A DNA stretch of 64,000 bases from Comamonadaceae bacterium 2PF (GTDB lineage Bacteria; Pseudomonadota; Gammaproteobacteria; Burkholderiales; Burkholderiaceae_C), in contig SCMV01000009.1 of the NCBI GenBank assembly GCA_005502875.1, positions 31,787 through 95,786 of the forward strand, written 5' to 3'. Of this stretch, positions 26,521-35,579 are shown in pieces. The notes beneath the pieces are model-generated. The model was not told the origin of the DNA. It did not search any database and saw only the letters and a list, made by a program, of their open reading frames with translations. Both the position numbers and the translations under genes were made by a program. Every line of letters begins with the position of its first letter. The stretch's first letter is position 1.

Positions 26521-27204
26521 ATGTCACGCACCTTCCGCATCGCCCCCAGCATCCTCTCGGCCGACTTCGCCCGCTTGGGGCAGGAGGTGCGCGACGTCAT
26601 CGACGCCGGCGCCGACTGGATCCACTTCGACGTGATGGACAACCATTACGTGCCCAACCTGACTTTCGGGCCGATGGTGTGCCAGGCCCTGCGCAAGCAC
26701 TCGGTCAAGGCCGACGGCACGAAGGTGCCCATCGACGTGCACCTGATGGTGCAGCCCGTTGACGCCCTGGCCACGGCCTTTGCCAAGTCGGGCGCCGACA
26801 TCGTCACCTTCCACCCCGACGCCTCCACCCACGTCGACCGCACGCTGCAGCTCATCAAGGCCGAAGGCATCCAGGCCGGCCTGGTGTTCAACCCCGCCTC
26901 GCCCATCGACGTGCTGGAGTGGGTCATCGACAAGGTCGACGTGGTGCTGCTGATGAGCGTGAACCCGGGCTTCGGTGGCCAGAGCTTCATCGACAGCACG
27001 CTGCGCAAGGCCGAGAAGGTGCGCAAGGTCATCGATGCCTCCGGACGCGACATCCGCCTGGAGATCGACGGTGGCGTGAAGGTCGACAACATCCGCCGCA
27101 TCGCCGACGCCGGTGCCGACACCTTCGTGGCGGGTTCGGCCATCTTCGGTCAGCCCAGCTACCAGGGCGTGATCGACGCGATGCGGGCCGAACTGGCACG
27201 TTGA
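26521..27204 (+). CDS. rpe: ribulose-phosphate 3-epimerase
   Basis: This 227-residue TIM-barrel enzyme interconverts ribulose 5-phosphate and xylulose 5-phosphate in the pentose phosphate and Calvin cycles. The family motifs are all present: [32 protein letters not shown] with the catalytic Asp and metal ligands, [19 protein letters not shown] and LEIDGGVK, ending with [10 protein letters not shown]. The length is standard. AGGAA lies 13 bases before the ATG. Confidence 0.97.
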   Translation: MSRTFRIAPSILSADFARLGQEVRDVIDAGADWIHFDVMDNHYVPNLTFGPMVCQALRKHSVKADGTKVPIDVHLMVQPVDALATAFAKSGADIVTFHPDASTHVDRTLQLIKAEGIQAGLVFNPASPIDVLEWVIDKVDVVLLMSVNPGFGGQSFIDSTLRKAEKVRKVIDASGRDIRLEIDGGVKVDNIRRIADAGADTFVAGSAIFGQPSYQGVIDAMRAELAR

Positions 27205-27268
27205 GTCCAGCGCGGGCGCTGGCGGGCGCCCGTGGGCAGGATTGCTGCCACTTTTGCCGGTTTTTCCT

Positions 27269-27296
27269 TCAAGTCCAAGGTGCGCCCTGCCGATAG
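27269..27296 (+). promoter_or_regulatory. sigma-28 (FliA)-type promoter for the chemoreceptor gene
   Basis: TCAAGTCC at 27269-27276 and GCCGATAG at 27289-27296 resemble the FliA consensus TAAAGTTT-N11-GCCGATAA. The -10 box matches at 7 of 8 positions and the -35 at 5 of 8, with one extra base in the spacer. The -10 box ends 33 bases before the ATG. Confidence 0.55.
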
Positions 27297-27329
27297 GCTG
27301 GAGTTGTGTCGTTGTATCGAAGGAAAACC

Positions 27330-28871
27330 ATGCGCTTGTCTGCCAGCATCGCCCATCGCCTGGGCGCCGTCCTGGGCGGCTTATTGCTGCTCATCGTGGC
27401 CATGGTGGCCCTGGCCTGGAGCCAGATGGGCGCCATGCGGAGTTCGGAGGAGGAGATCATCGGCAACTGGCTGCCCAGCGTCGAGCTCGTCAACCAGCTC
27501 AACACCAACATCTCCGACCAGCGCATCCTGGAGTTCCGCCACGTGCTCAACACCGAGGAGGCGGCGATGCGGGGCATCGAGGCCGAGCTGAAAAAATTCG
27601 CAGGCGAGTTCAATCGCCTGCACGAGGCCTACAAGGCGCTCATTTCATCGGACGAGGAGCGCAAGCTGCACGCGGCCTTCGAGCGCAGCTGGGGCGAGTA
27701 CCTGCGCCTGCATGAGCAGGTGCTGAACTTCTCTCGCCAGAACCAGAACGACCAGGCCCGTGCGTTGCTCGAAGGCGATGCACAAAAGAGCTTCGACGAG
27801 GCAACCGCCGACCTGGTGGCGCTGATCAAGCTCAACAGCGACGGCGCCAAAGCCGCAGGCCATGGTGCCGACGACGTTTATGTTTTTGCGCGCAACGCGC
27901 TGCTGGCCTCGGCCCTGTTGGGCCTGCTGGTGGGCACGGTGGCCGCCGTGTGGCTGACGCGCTCCATCACCCGACCCATCGAGTCGGCGCTGGCCGTTGC
28001 CGAGGGCGTGGCCGAGGGCAACCTGGCGCAACACATCGAGGTGAACTCGTCCGACGAGCTGGGCCGCTTGCTCGGCTCGCTGCGCACCATGCAAGGCCGC
28101 TTGTCCGACGTGGTTTCGGGCGTGCGCGGCTCGGCCGAAGGCGTGGCCACGGCCAGCGCGCAGATCGCCCAGGGCAACCTGGACCTGTCGCAGCGCACCG
28201 AGGAGCAGGCCTCTGCCGTGCAGCAGACCGCCGCCACCATGGAAGAGGTGGGCAGCACCGTGCGCAACAACGCCGACGCCGCATCCCAGGCCAACCAGAT
28301 GGCGCAGGGCGCCTCCGAGGTGGCCATGCGGGGCGGTGACGTGGTCGGCCAGGTGGTGCAGACCATGCAGGGCATCAACGACAGCTCGCGCAAGATCAAC
28401 GACATCATCGGCACCATCGATGGCATTGCCTTTCAGACCAACATCCTGGCGCTGAACGCGGCCGTGGAAGCAGCGCGTGCTGGTGAACAAGGCCGTGGCT
28501 TCGCCGTGGTGGCATCTGAAGTGCGCAGCCTGGCCCAGCGCAGCGCCGAAGCCGCCAAGGAAATCAAGAGCCTGATCGGCCAGAGCGTCGAGCAGGTGGA
28601 CCGTGGCGCGCAACTGGTCGAGCAGGCCGGCAGCACCATGGACGAGATCGTCACGGCCATCCGCCGAGTCACCGACATCGTTGGCGAGATCTCGTCGGCC
28701 AGTCGCGAACAGAGCAACGGCGTCGATCAGGTGGCCCAGGCCATCCAGCAGATGGACCAGACCACGCAGCAAAACGCCGCGCTGGTGGAAGAAAGCGCGG
28801 CGGCTGCCGAAAGCCTCAAGACCCAGTCGCAGAGCCTGGTCGATTCGGTGGCCTTCTTCAAGGTGCGCTGA
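27330..28871 (+). CDS. methyl-accepting chemotaxis protein (four-helix-bundle sensor)
   Basis: This 513-residue chemoreceptor has two membrane segments (about 8-30 and 190-210) around a helical periplasmic domain of the 4HB_MCP type. A HAMP domain follows (about 212-265), then the long signalling coiled coil. The hairpin tip is intact ([41 protein letters not shown]). It signals through CheA/CheW to the flagellum. No CheR-tethering pentapeptide is present at the C-terminus. I chose ATG 27330 because AAGGA precedes it by 5 bases; a GTG at 27306 is possible. A sigma-28-like promoter is upstream. Confidence 0.95.
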   Translation: MRLSASIAHRLGAVLGGLLLLIVAMVALAWSQMGAMRSSEEEIIGNWLPSVELVNQLNTNISDQRILEFRHVLNTEEAAMRGIEAELKKFAGEFNRLHEAYKALISSDEERKLHAAFERSWGEYLRLHEQVLNFSRQNQNDQARALLEGDAQKSFDEATADLVALIKLNSDGAKAAGHGADDVYVFARNALLASALLGLLVGTVAAVWLTRSITRPIESALAVAEGVAEGNLAQHIEVNSSDELGRLLGSLRTMQGRLSDVVSGVRGSAEGVATASAQIAQGNLDLSQRTEEQASAVQQTAATMEEVGSTVRNNADAASQANQMAQGASEVAMRGGDVVGQVVQTMQGINDSSRKINDIIGTIDGIAFQTNILALNAAVEAARAGEQGRGFAVVASEVRSLAQRSAEAAKEIKSLIGQSVEQVDRGAQLVEQAGSTMDEIVTAIRRVTDIVGEISSASREQSNGVDQVAQAIQQMDQTTQQNAALVEESAAAAESLKTQSQSLVDSVAFFKVR

Positions 28872-28874
28872 GGG

Positions 28875-28891
28875 GCGGCCTGGTGGGCCGC
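28875..28891. terminator. short GC-rich hairpin between convergent chemoreceptor and ParB-like genes
   Basis: GCGGCC and GGCCGC form a 6-bp stem just after the chemoreceptor stop. No T-run follows on either strand, so termination here is uncertain. Confidence 0.3.
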
Positions 28892-28896
28892 GGTGC

Positions 28897-29769
28897 TCAG
28901 GCCTGCAGGCGTGCCAGTTGCTCGCGCAGTGCCTGGTTCTCGGCCGTGAGTTCGGCCACGCGTTGACGCAGCGCCTGCACCTCGTCGTGCGGGCCTGAGC
29001 CGGGCTCGAAGGGCGGCTCTTCGTGGCTGCTCGGGTCTGCCGCGTCGTCGCGCTGAGCGTTGGGCTTGCGCTTGACCTCGCGCACGCGCTTGGCGGCCTG
29101 CTTGAGTTCGTCCTTGCCAGCCAGGGCCGCGGCCTTTTGTTCTTCGGCTGGCAGGCTGGCCACCGCTGCAGCGGCGTTCAGGCTGATGGTGCCCTGTTTG
29201 ACGGCGGCCACCAGCTCGGGCACGGCCTGGTTCTGGATCTTCTCGATCATCACCACCTGGTTGCTGCTCAGGCGGGCGGCGCGCGCGATGTCGGTGCGGT
29301 TCTTCAGCGGTGCGGGCTCGGGGGCCGTGGCGGGCGTTGAGGCGGCGCCGTGTGCGGTCGTCCCATCGGTTTCAAGGCTGGCCCGATCGGTCTGATCCGC
29401 CTGTGCCGATGCCGATGCCGGCGAAGCCGCCGCGCCACGCTCGCGCCGCTGCGCCAGGATCTCGCGTTTGCGCAGGGCCAGCACCCCGCGCTGGAAGTCC
29501 GACACGCTGCGGCGGCCCAGGTGCTGGTCGATCATCCACAGGTGCACGTCGTCCATCGATTTGAAGTGAGGGTGCTGCACCGTCTGGAAGGGGATGCCGT
29601 GCTGCTGGCAGATGCCGTAGCGGTTGTGTCCGTCGATCAGCAGGTCGCCCCACAGAACCAGCGCGTCGCGGCAGCCCTCGGCCAGCAGGCTGCGCTCGAG
29701 CGCCTCGTGCTCGTCAGGCGTGAGGGGGTCGATGTAGGCCTTGAGTTCTTCGCTGACGGTGATGTTCAT
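28897..29769 (-). CDS. orphan ParB/Spo0J-like nuclease-domain protein
   Basis: This 290-residue protein has a ParB N-terminal fold at about residues 15-95 (DPLTPDEHEALERSLLAEG, LLIDGHNRYGICQQHGIPF). A KorB/HTH-like middle follows (RTDIARAARLSSNQVVMIEKIQNQAVPELVAAVKQGTISLNAAA). The C-terminus is a leucine-heptad coiled coil (about 262-288; VQALRQRVAELTAENQALREQL). The middle contains a low-complexity Ala/Pro linker. No ParA or parS context is seen, so it is not obviously the chromosome partition protein. It may be a ParB-like transcription factor. The ATG at 29769 is preferred to 29814 because the domain starts there, although neither has a strong ribosome site. Confidence 0.75.
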   Translation of the reverse strand: MNITVSEELKAYIDPLTPDEHEALERSLLAEGCRDALVLWGDLLIDGHNRYGICQQHGIPFQTVQHPHFKSMDDVHLWMIDQHLGRRSVSDFQRGVLALRKREILAQRRERGAAASPASASAQADQTDRASLETDGTTAHGAASTPATAPEPAPLKNRTDIARAARLSSNQVVMIEKIQNQAVPELVAAVKQGTISLNAAAAVASLPAEEQKAAALAGKDELKQAAKRVREVKRKPNAQRDDAADPSSHEEPPFEPGSGPHDEVQALRQRVAELTAENQALREQLARLQA

Positions 29770-29832
29770 GGCGCCCAGTGGCTCGCCCTTGGCGGGCGCG
29801 TGCAAACGTGTCAAAGGGGCCGGATTTTAGGC

Positions 29833-31188
29833 TCAGGGCTGCTGCAGCTTGGCCAGCAGGTCGGCCGTGGGGAAGCCATCGGCGGGCAAGCCCACGCTGC
29901 GTTGCCAGTCGCGCAGCGCGCCCCGCGTGGCCGGGCCCAGCAGGCCATCGGGCTGGCCGGTGGCAAAGCCCCGCTGGTTGAGCGCCGATTGCAGCGACTT
30001 GACCTCGCTGCGGCTGAGCGCACGTTGGTCACGCGGCCAGGCGGCCTGCACAGGGGCACCGCCATCGATGCGCTGGGCCAGCAAGGTCACGCCCAGGGCG
30101 TAGCTGGTGGCGTTGTTGTAGCGCAGCACGGCGCGGAAGTTGCGTCCCACCAGGAAGGCCGGGCCGCGTGCACCTGCGGGTTGCAGGATGCTGGCTTCGG
30201 CCATGGCGGGCAGGGGCGAGCCATCGGCCAGGCGAACGCCTTCGGATGCCCACTGGCTGGCTTCCTGACGCACGCCCGGGTCGGCGCGTGCCACGTCGAA
30301 TCCTTCCGGCAGCCTCACTTCGGGCGCCCAGGCTTCGCCCGGCACCCAGCCTGCTTGATGCAGGTAGTTGGCGGTCGAGGCCAGCACGTCGGGCATGCTG
30401 CGCCAGATGTCGCGGCGGCCATCGCCATCGGCGTCCACCGCGCGGGCCAGGAAGGCCGAGGGCATGAACTGGGTCTGGCCCATGGCGCCAGCCCACGAGC
30501 CGATCATGTGTTCGCGGTCGATGTCGCCCTGGTCGATGATCTTCAGCGCCGCCAGCAGCTCACCACGTGCCCAGGCCTCGCGGCGGCCCTCGAAGGCCAG
30601 GGTGGCCAGCGCGTCGATCACGGGCACGTCCCCGTAGTTCTGGCCGTAGTTGCTCTCCATGCCCCACACGGCCACCAGCACGGGGGCGGGCACGCCGTAG
30701 CGGCTGGCTGCCGCATCGGCCTGGGTGCGCACCTGGGCCAGCTTGGCCTGGCCGTTGGCCACGCGCGTGGGCGAGACGGCGCTGTCGAGGTAGTCCCAGG
30801 TGCTGCGCGTGAACTCGGGTTGGGCTCGGTCGAGCTCGATGGTGCGGGGGCGGAACTCGGCCACGTCCAGCGCTGCCTTGAGCGTGGCCTCGCTGATGCC
30901 GGCGGCGCGCGCAGTGGCGCGGAACTCGGTGCGCCATGTGGCGAAGCGCTGCGCTTCGGTGGGCGCAGCGGCATCGGGGGCGGCGGCCACGACGGCCGGT
31001 GAGGGCGCGGCCTGGCCCGCAAGGGCGTTCAGTGGTTCGGAGCTGCAGCCCGTCAGGCCCAGCGCGGCCCAGGTGAACAGGCAGGTCAACGAGGCACGTG
31101 AAACAGCCGAAAGGCGCGGGGTGCGCGCGAGATGCAGGTCGCGCAGGCCAGCCTGGCGGCTGCAGAAAGACTCGTGGAACAGGTGCAT
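29833..31188 (-). CDS. lytic murein transglycosylase with peptidoglycan-binding domain (MltB family)
   Basis: The product has about 451 residues. The N-terminus has a lipoprotein signal with lipobox LTGC, although the exact start is unclear (31188 or 31212, neither with a good ribosome site). The SLT_2 domain is recognised by FATWRTEFRATARAAGISEATLKAAL, VAVWGMESNYGQNYGDVPVIDALATLAFEGRRE and GSWAGAMGQTQFMPSAFL, with the catalytic Glu in WGMESNYG. A peptidoglycan-binding domain lies at the C-terminus (SLQSALNQRGFATGQPDGLLGPATRGALRDWQ). It cleaves glycan strands at the outer membrane. Confidence 0.92.
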   Translation of the reverse strand: MHLFHESFCSRQAGLRDLHLARTPRLSAVSRASLTCLFTWAALGLTGCSSEPLNALAGQAAPSPAVVAAAPDAAAPTEAQRFATWRTEFRATARAAGISEATLKAALDVAEFRPRTIELDRAQPEFTRSTWDYLDSAVSPTRVANGQAKLAQVRTQADAAASRYGVPAPVLVAVWGMESNYGQNYGDVPVIDALATLAFEGRREAWARGELLAALKIIDQGDIDREHMIGSWAGAMGQTQFMPSAFLARAVDADGDGRRDIWRSMPDVLASTANYLHQAGWVPGEAWAPEVRLPEGFDVARADPGVRQEASQWASEGVRLADGSPLPAMAEASILQPAGARGPAFLVGRNFRAVLRYNNATSYALGVTLLAQRIDGGAPVQAAWPRDQRALSRSEVKSLQSALNQRGFATGQPDGLLGPATRGALRDWQRSVGLPADGFPTADLLAKLQQP

Positions 31189-31261
31189 GGTGCGGGCGGA
31201 AAGCAGTGCCATCGAGAGCGAAGCATGCCACGGAGATTTCCCCGACCGCACCCTGGTCACC

Positions 31262-31657
31262 TCATGGCCCCCTGAGGTGCTGAAGGCCCATGCGCGCGGC
31301 TGAGCCCATGACCAGGCATGCCAGCGCGACCCAGTCAGCCGTGACGACCCGGCCGATCTGCGCGTTGTGATGCCCCACCGACCACGCCAGCCACAGGAAG
31401 GACAGCACGCTCACGAAGCCGGCCACGAACGCGATGCCCTGCAACGCGGGGCGGAACGCCGCGAACACGAGGAAGGCTCCGAGCAGCCCGAACAGCACGG
31501 CCCGGTGCCGCATCAGGATGACGAGGTTGGGTTCGTCGAACGGCCGGCCGGGCAAGCCGTACAGCGCCGCCAGCCGATCGGCCCCGAGCGCCCCGGGCAG
31601 GGGCAGCAGGTGGATGAGACCCGCGATCAGCAGGCAGGCGGTGACGAGGTGGCGCAT
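31262..31657 (-). CDS. small four-helix integral membrane protein
   Basis: This 131-residue protein has about four membrane segments (about 2-20, 48-68, 72-95 and 103-122) and short loops. I cannot name its function. Similar proteins are sometimes mislabelled phosphopantetheine adenylyltransferase. It starts 16 bases after the stop of the DUF2834-like gene on the same strand, so the two are probably co-transcribed. Confidence 0.75.
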   Translation of the reverse strand: MRHLVTACLLIAGLIHLLPLPGALGADRLAALYGLPGRPFDEPNLVILMRHRAVLFGLLGAFLVFAAFRPALQGIAFVAGFVSVLSFLWLAWSVGHHNAQIGRVVTADWVALACLVMGSAARMGLQHLRGP

Positions 31658-31673
31658 GGCGGCCTCCTTGCGT

Positions 31674-31982
31674 TCAATGCGCGGGCTGGGGCACTGCGCT
31701 GCGTTCGCGCACGAACAGGTAGGCCAGCAAGCCGATCGAGCCCAGGGTCAGCACAGCCAGCAGCCAGGGCCAGGCGGTCACGCCACGCTGCCTGGCATCG
31801 CCGATGAGCCACAGCCCGCCCAGCCCGCACGCGATGCACACGTCCAGCAGGATCTGCAGCGAGGCGTTGGAGGCGAAGCCGGCCTGCCACAGGCCGAAGT
31901 AACCCACCTCGCCGATGACGAGCAGCGAGAAGGCGGTGAAGGCCAGCAGCAAGGCCCCGATGAGGAGTTGACGCGGGTTCAT
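31674..31982 (-). CDS. DUF2834-like membrane protein
   Basis: This 102-residue protein has three membrane segments (about 7-27, 43-62 and 70-88). The order of features (short helix, a loop with N-x-S-x-QI-x-LD, WLIGDARQRG and then a TLGSIGLLAYLFVRER end) fits the DUF2834 family, which has no known function. A ribosome site AAAGGATCACC lies before the ATG. It leads a small run with the downstream membrane protein gene. Confidence 0.7.
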   Translation of the reverse strand: MNPRQLLIGALLLAFTAFSLLVIGEVGYFGLWQAGFASNASLQILLDVCIACGLGGLWLIGDARQRGVTAWPWLLAVLTLGSIGLLAYLFVRERSAVPQPAH

Positions 31983-32112
31983 GGTGATCCTTTCGTCGGG
32001 CCGGGTGCGGCCCAGGGGTTGAACACGGGCCCCAATCTAGTGAGCGGTGCGATGGCGATCAATTACCTGCCAGGTCATCGCCGGCGTGATGCGGCTGCGC
32101 CAGAATCGGCCC

Positions 32113-33012
32113 ATGCTGCCGCTCCCTCAGCCCTCACTGACGCCCGACCTGCATCAGGCCGATGCCTCCCTGCCTGCGTTGCTCAAGGCCTGGCGGCAAC
32201 TGCGGCGCCTGTCGCAGCTCGAGCTGGCGCTCGCGGCGGGGGTCTCGCAGCGGCACCTGAGCTTCGTCGAATCGGGCCGGGCCAAGCCCAGCCGCGAACT
32301 GTTGCTGACCCTGGCCGAAACGCTGGATTTGCCCCTGCGCGAATGCAACCTGCTGCTGCACGCCGGTGGCTTCGCTCCCGTGTTCGAGCAACGCAGCCTC
32401 AGCGACGACGACATGGCCAGCGTGCGCCGCGCGCTGGAGCTCACCTTGCTGCACCACGAACCCTATCCTGCCATCGTGCTCGATCGGCAATGGAACTCGC
32501 TGCTGCGCAACCGCGCCGCCGAGCGCCTCATCGGCTTGCTGGGCGACAGCAACGAGGTGTGGCAGCGGGTCGACCCCAGCGGGCTCAAGAACGTGCTGCG
32601 CCTGGGCTTTCACCCGCAGGGCATGCGCCCGCTGGTGCGCAACTGGGACCAGGTGGCGCCCCACATGATCGAGCGCCTGCAGCGCGAGATCGTGGCCGCG
32701 CCGATGGACCAGGCGCTGCATGCCCTGCACCAGGACCTGGTCGCGATGTCCGGCCTGCAGAACCCGCAGAAAGATCACACCAAGGCGCGCAGCGCCAAGC
32801 CGCACGGGGCTGGCCAAACCGCGCTCACGCCCACGGTCAACGTGGAACTGGGCATGGGCGACGTCACCTTGCGCCTGTTCAGCCTGCTGAGCTCCTTCGG
32901 CACCGCGCAGGACGTGACCACCGACGAGCTGCGCATCGAGACCTTCTTCCCGGCCGACGACTTCACGGCGGCCTTCTTCCAGGAACTCGCGGGCGACGTG
33001 GCGAAGCGCTAG
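32113..33012 (+). CDS. XRE-family regulator with MmyB-like ligand-binding domain
   Basis: This 299-residue protein has an N-terminal helix-turn-helix (about 22-78; LAAGVSQRHLSFVESGRAKPSRELL). An MmyB-like domain, related to PAS and thought to bind a small ligand, follows (about 105-290; YPAIVLDRQWNSLLRNRAAERLIGLL and IETFFPADDFTAAFF). Proteins of this type usually repress or activate neighbouring oxidoreductase genes. Its stop overlaps that of the convergent flavodoxin gene in the shared sequence CTAG. I chose ATG 32113; an in-frame start at 32047 would add 22 unusual residues. Confidence 0.88.
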   Translation: MLPLPQPSLTPDLHQADASLPALLKAWRQLRRLSQLELALAAGVSQRHLSFVESGRAKPSRELLLTLAETLDLPLRECNLLLHAGGFAPVFEQRSLSDDDMASVRRALELTLLHHEPYPAIVLDRQWNSLLRNRAAERLIGLLGDSNEVWQRVDPSGLKNVLRLGFHPQGMRPLVRNWDQVAPHMIERLQREIVAAPMDQALHALHQDLVAMSGLQNPQKDHTKARSAKPHGAGQTALTPTVNVELGMGDVTLRLFSLLSSFGTAQDVTTDELRIETFFPADDFTAAFFQELAGDVAKR

Positions 33013-33500
33013 AACACGCCCAGTGCCAGTCCCGTCGCCATCGACTCGCCCAGCGCCTGGCAGGCAACCAGGTCATCCTCGCCGATGTGCTTGGGCGCGA
33101 GGATGGCCTCGGTCGTTTGCGCGTGTGTGCACACGATCAAGGGCTCGGCCACGGCCTTGAGCCGCCAGCCGGTGGCGATGCGCTCGATCTGTCGCGCCGC
33201 GTTGTGGCCATCGCTGCCGGCGCAGATCAGGCTGGCGTAAGGCCGGCCGTTGATGCGATCGAGCACCGGGTGGTAGCAGCGGTCGAAGAAGTCCTTGAGC
33301 TGGCCGCTGATGGCCGCCAGGTTCTCCGGCGTGGCAAACAGGTAGCCGTCGGCGGCCCGCACGTCATCGGGGCAGGCTTGCGAGGCGTGCAGCAGGCGCA
33401 CGTTCACGCCGCCCTCCTGGCGCGCGCCCTCTGCGGCGGCCTCGGCCATCTGCCGCGTGCCGCCGGTCTGCGAGTGGTAGACGATGAGCAAGGTGCGCAT
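33009..33500 (-). CDS. flavodoxin-family protein / NAD(P)H:FMN reductase
   Basis: This 163-residue protein has the FMN phosphate-binding loop near the N-terminus (LIVYHSQTGGTRQMAEAAAEGA, residues about 5-26). The next conserved region is ADGYLFATPENLAAISGQLKDFFDRCY, followed by SLICAGSDGHNAARQIERI. It is likely a cytosolic FMN-binding oxidoreductase of the WrbA/flavodoxin type. It is close to the Kef-type antiporter gene on the same strand (30-base gap); flavoproteins often accompany Kef systems, which may explain the pairing. Confidence 0.88.
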   Translation of the reverse strand: MRTLLIVYHSQTGGTRQMAEAAAEGARQEGGVNVRLLHASQACPDDVRAADGYLFATPENLAAISGQLKDFFDRCYHPVLDRINGRPYASLICAGSDGHNAARQIERIATGWRLKAVAEPLIVCTHAQTTEAILAPKHIGEDDLVACQALGESMATGLALGVF

Positions 33501-33530
33501 GGGCCGAGCTTAAGTGCTTTGAGCCACGCC

Positions 33531-35327
33531 TCAGCTGGCGTTGCTGGCGGCCGCGCTGGCTTCGATCTGGTGCTGGCGCTTGGCCACGTTGCCCAGCACC
33601 AGTGCCCGCCCGGCGAACAGACCGCCCGCCACTTCGAGCTCGAAGCGTTCGGCGTCGCGGCGGCGCACGCGGGCCATCACCTCGTCGGCTTCGTCGGCGC
33701 TGGCACCCGTGGCCAGCACCGCTTCGCGGCCCAGCACCATGGCCGACTCGAAGGTCTCGCGCACGTAGACGTCGGCGCCGGCCTTGGCCAGCTCCACCGC
33801 GTGCTCGCGGTCGTAAGCGCGGATGATGACCTGCGCTTGCGGGCACACGTGCCGGGCGTTCTCGGCGATGCGCGTGGCGGCGGCTTTGTCGTCAACGCAA
33901 ACGAGCACGGCGCAGGCCTCGTGCGCGCCGGCTGCGTGCAGCACTTCGGGACGGCTGCCGTCACCGTAGTAGACCTTGAAGCCGTATTCGGCCGTGTCGC
34001 GGATGACCTGGGTGTCGTGGTCGATGATGGTGAGCGTGGCGCCGCGCGCCAGCACGCCCTGGCTGGCGATCTGGCCCACTCGGCCAAAGCCGATGATGAG
34101 CACGTTGGCAGTGTGTTCGCTGACCGCTTCGACACCGTCCATCGACACCGCATCGGCGCGCGCGAAGCGCTTGTGTAGCAGCACGGTCAGGGGCGTCAGC
34201 GCCATCGACAGCACGACGATGGCTGTCATGTTGGCGTTGACCACCGGGTCGATCACCTTCGCGGCCATGGCTGCAGCGAACAGCACGAAGGCGAACTCGC
34301 CGCCCTGGGCCATCAGCACCGCGCGGTCGAGCGCGTCGGCGTGAGAGCTTTTGGCCAGCCTGGCCACCAGGTAAATGCACAGCGCCTTGGTGCCCATCAG
34401 CGACAGCACGCCGGCAACGATCAAGGGCCAGTTGGACGCCACCACGGCCAGGTCCAGCGACATGCCCACGCCCAAAAAGAACAGGCCCAGCAGCAGGCCA
34501 CGGAAGGGCTCGACGTCGGCTTCGAGCTGGTGGCGAAAGGTCGACTCGGACAGCAGCACGCCAGCGAGGAAAGCGCCCATGGCCATCGACAAACCGCCGA
34601 GCTGCATCAACAGGGCCGCGCCCAGCACCACCAGGAGCGCCGCCGCCGTCATCACCTCGCGTGCCCTGGAGCGGGCCAGCACCTGGAACATCGGGTTGAG
34701 CAGCCACAGGCCGGCGGCCACCAGCACGCCCACCGAGCCCAGCGCCAGGCCGATGGCGCCCCAGTTCGTGCCCCCACCTGCGGCGACATCGGAAGCCGAA
34801 GCCGGCGCCAGGAAGGCCACCAGCGCCAGCAGTGGCACGATCAGCAGGTCTTCGAACAGCAGGATGGCGACGATTTTCTGGCCACGCGGCGCGGCCACGT
34901 CACCGCGCTCGCCCAGCAGCTGCATGACGATGGCGGTGGAGGTGAGCACGAAGCCCATGGCGCTGATCAGCGAGACCTGCCAGGAAAAGCCGAACCCCAT
35001 GCCCACCAGCGTCATCAGCGCGCCGCAGACCACCACCTGCAGGCTGCCCAGGCCGAAGATGGCGCGCCGCAGGCCCCACAGGTGCGAGGGCCGCATCTCC
35101 AGGCCGATGAGGAAGAGGAACATCACCACGCCGAGCTCGGCCGTGTGCAAGATGGTGTGCGGGTCGGTGAACCAGGCCAGGCCGAAGGGCCCGATGGCCA
35201 GGCCCGCCGCCAGGTAGCCGAGCACCGAGCCCAGCCCCAGGCGCTTGAACAGCGGCACCGCCACCACCGCTGCGCTCAGCAGCATCACCACCTGCAGCAA
35301 GTCGCTGCCACCGTTTTCCCCAGCCAT
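33531..35327 (-). CDS. Kef-type cation:proton antiporter with RCK/TrkA-N domain
   Basis: This 598-residue protein has about 12 membrane helices of the CPA2 Na+/H+ exchanger type (residues about 8-380; LGLGSVLGYLAAGLAIGPFGLAWF, FLFLIGLEMRPSHLW). A cytosolic Rossmann NAD-binding domain follows (about 405-530; NVLIIGFGRVGQIASQGVLARG), as in KefB/KefC potassium efflux systems. The ATG at 35327 was chosen because GGAGAC precedes it and the first helix follows directly. The glutathione-gated nature is not visible from sequence. The flavodoxin gene downstream may be the ancillary reductase. Confidence 0.92.
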   Translation of the reverse strand: MAGENGGSDLLQVVMLLSAAVVAVPLFKRLGLGSVLGYLAAGLAIGPFGLAWFTDPHTILHTAELGVVMFLFLIGLEMRPSHLWGLRRAIFGLGSLQVVVCGALMTLVGMGFGFSWQVSLISAMGFVLTSTAIVMQLLGERGDVAAPRGQKIVAILLFEDLLIVPLLALVAFLAPASASDVAAGGGTNWGAIGLALGSVGVLVAAGLWLLNPMFQVLARSRAREVMTAAALLVVLGAALLMQLGGLSMAMGAFLAGVLLSESTFRHQLEADVEPFRGLLLGLFFLGVGMSLDLAVVASNWPLIVAGVLSLMGTKALCIYLVARLAKSSHADALDRAVLMAQGGEFAFVLFAAAMAAKVIDPVVNANMTAIVVLSMALTPLTVLLHKRFARADAVSMDGVEAVSEHTANVLIIGFGRVGQIASQGVLARGATLTIIDHDTQVIRDTAEYGFKVYYGDGSRPEVLHAAGAHEACAVLVCVDDKAAATRIAENARHVCPQAQVIIRAYDREHAVELAKAGADVYVRETFESAMVLGREAVLATGASADEADEVMARVRRRDAERFELEVAGGLFAGRALVLGNVAKRQHQIEASAAASNAS

Positions 35328-35495
35328 GTGCCGTCTCCGTCGTGGGGCCGACGCAGGGCCGGCCGTTGAGCTGTTCGAGCCAGCTCGTGCGCTGCATTGT
35401 CGCCCGCGCTGGCTCGGCGGCGGTTTTGCCTGGCGGCTTCGGTTGGCACCAACAGGGTGCTGGCGCCTGCCTTTGGTGCGTGATCGATTTGGCGC

Positions 35496-35522
35496 TTCAG
35501 CCTCGGGGCCATCGGCCGATAG
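35496..35522 (+). promoter_or_regulatory. sigma-28-like promoter for the second chemoreceptor
   Basis: GCCGATAG at 35515-35522 matches 7 of 8 bases of the FliA -10 box and ends 57 bases before the ATG. The -35 position at the usual spacing reads TTCA instead of TAAA. The -10 box is identical to the one before the other chemoreceptor gene. Confidence 0.45.
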
Positions 35523-35579
35523 CAATGAACTGGCCTGGGCCTGTGTTCCCTCTCGCCAGTGACCAATGAAGGACCTGTC

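Noticed and set aside
24588..26642. A 684-residue open frame opposite phoD
   Set aside because: It is a shadow of the Tat-signal phosphatase gene with no domain pattern of its own.
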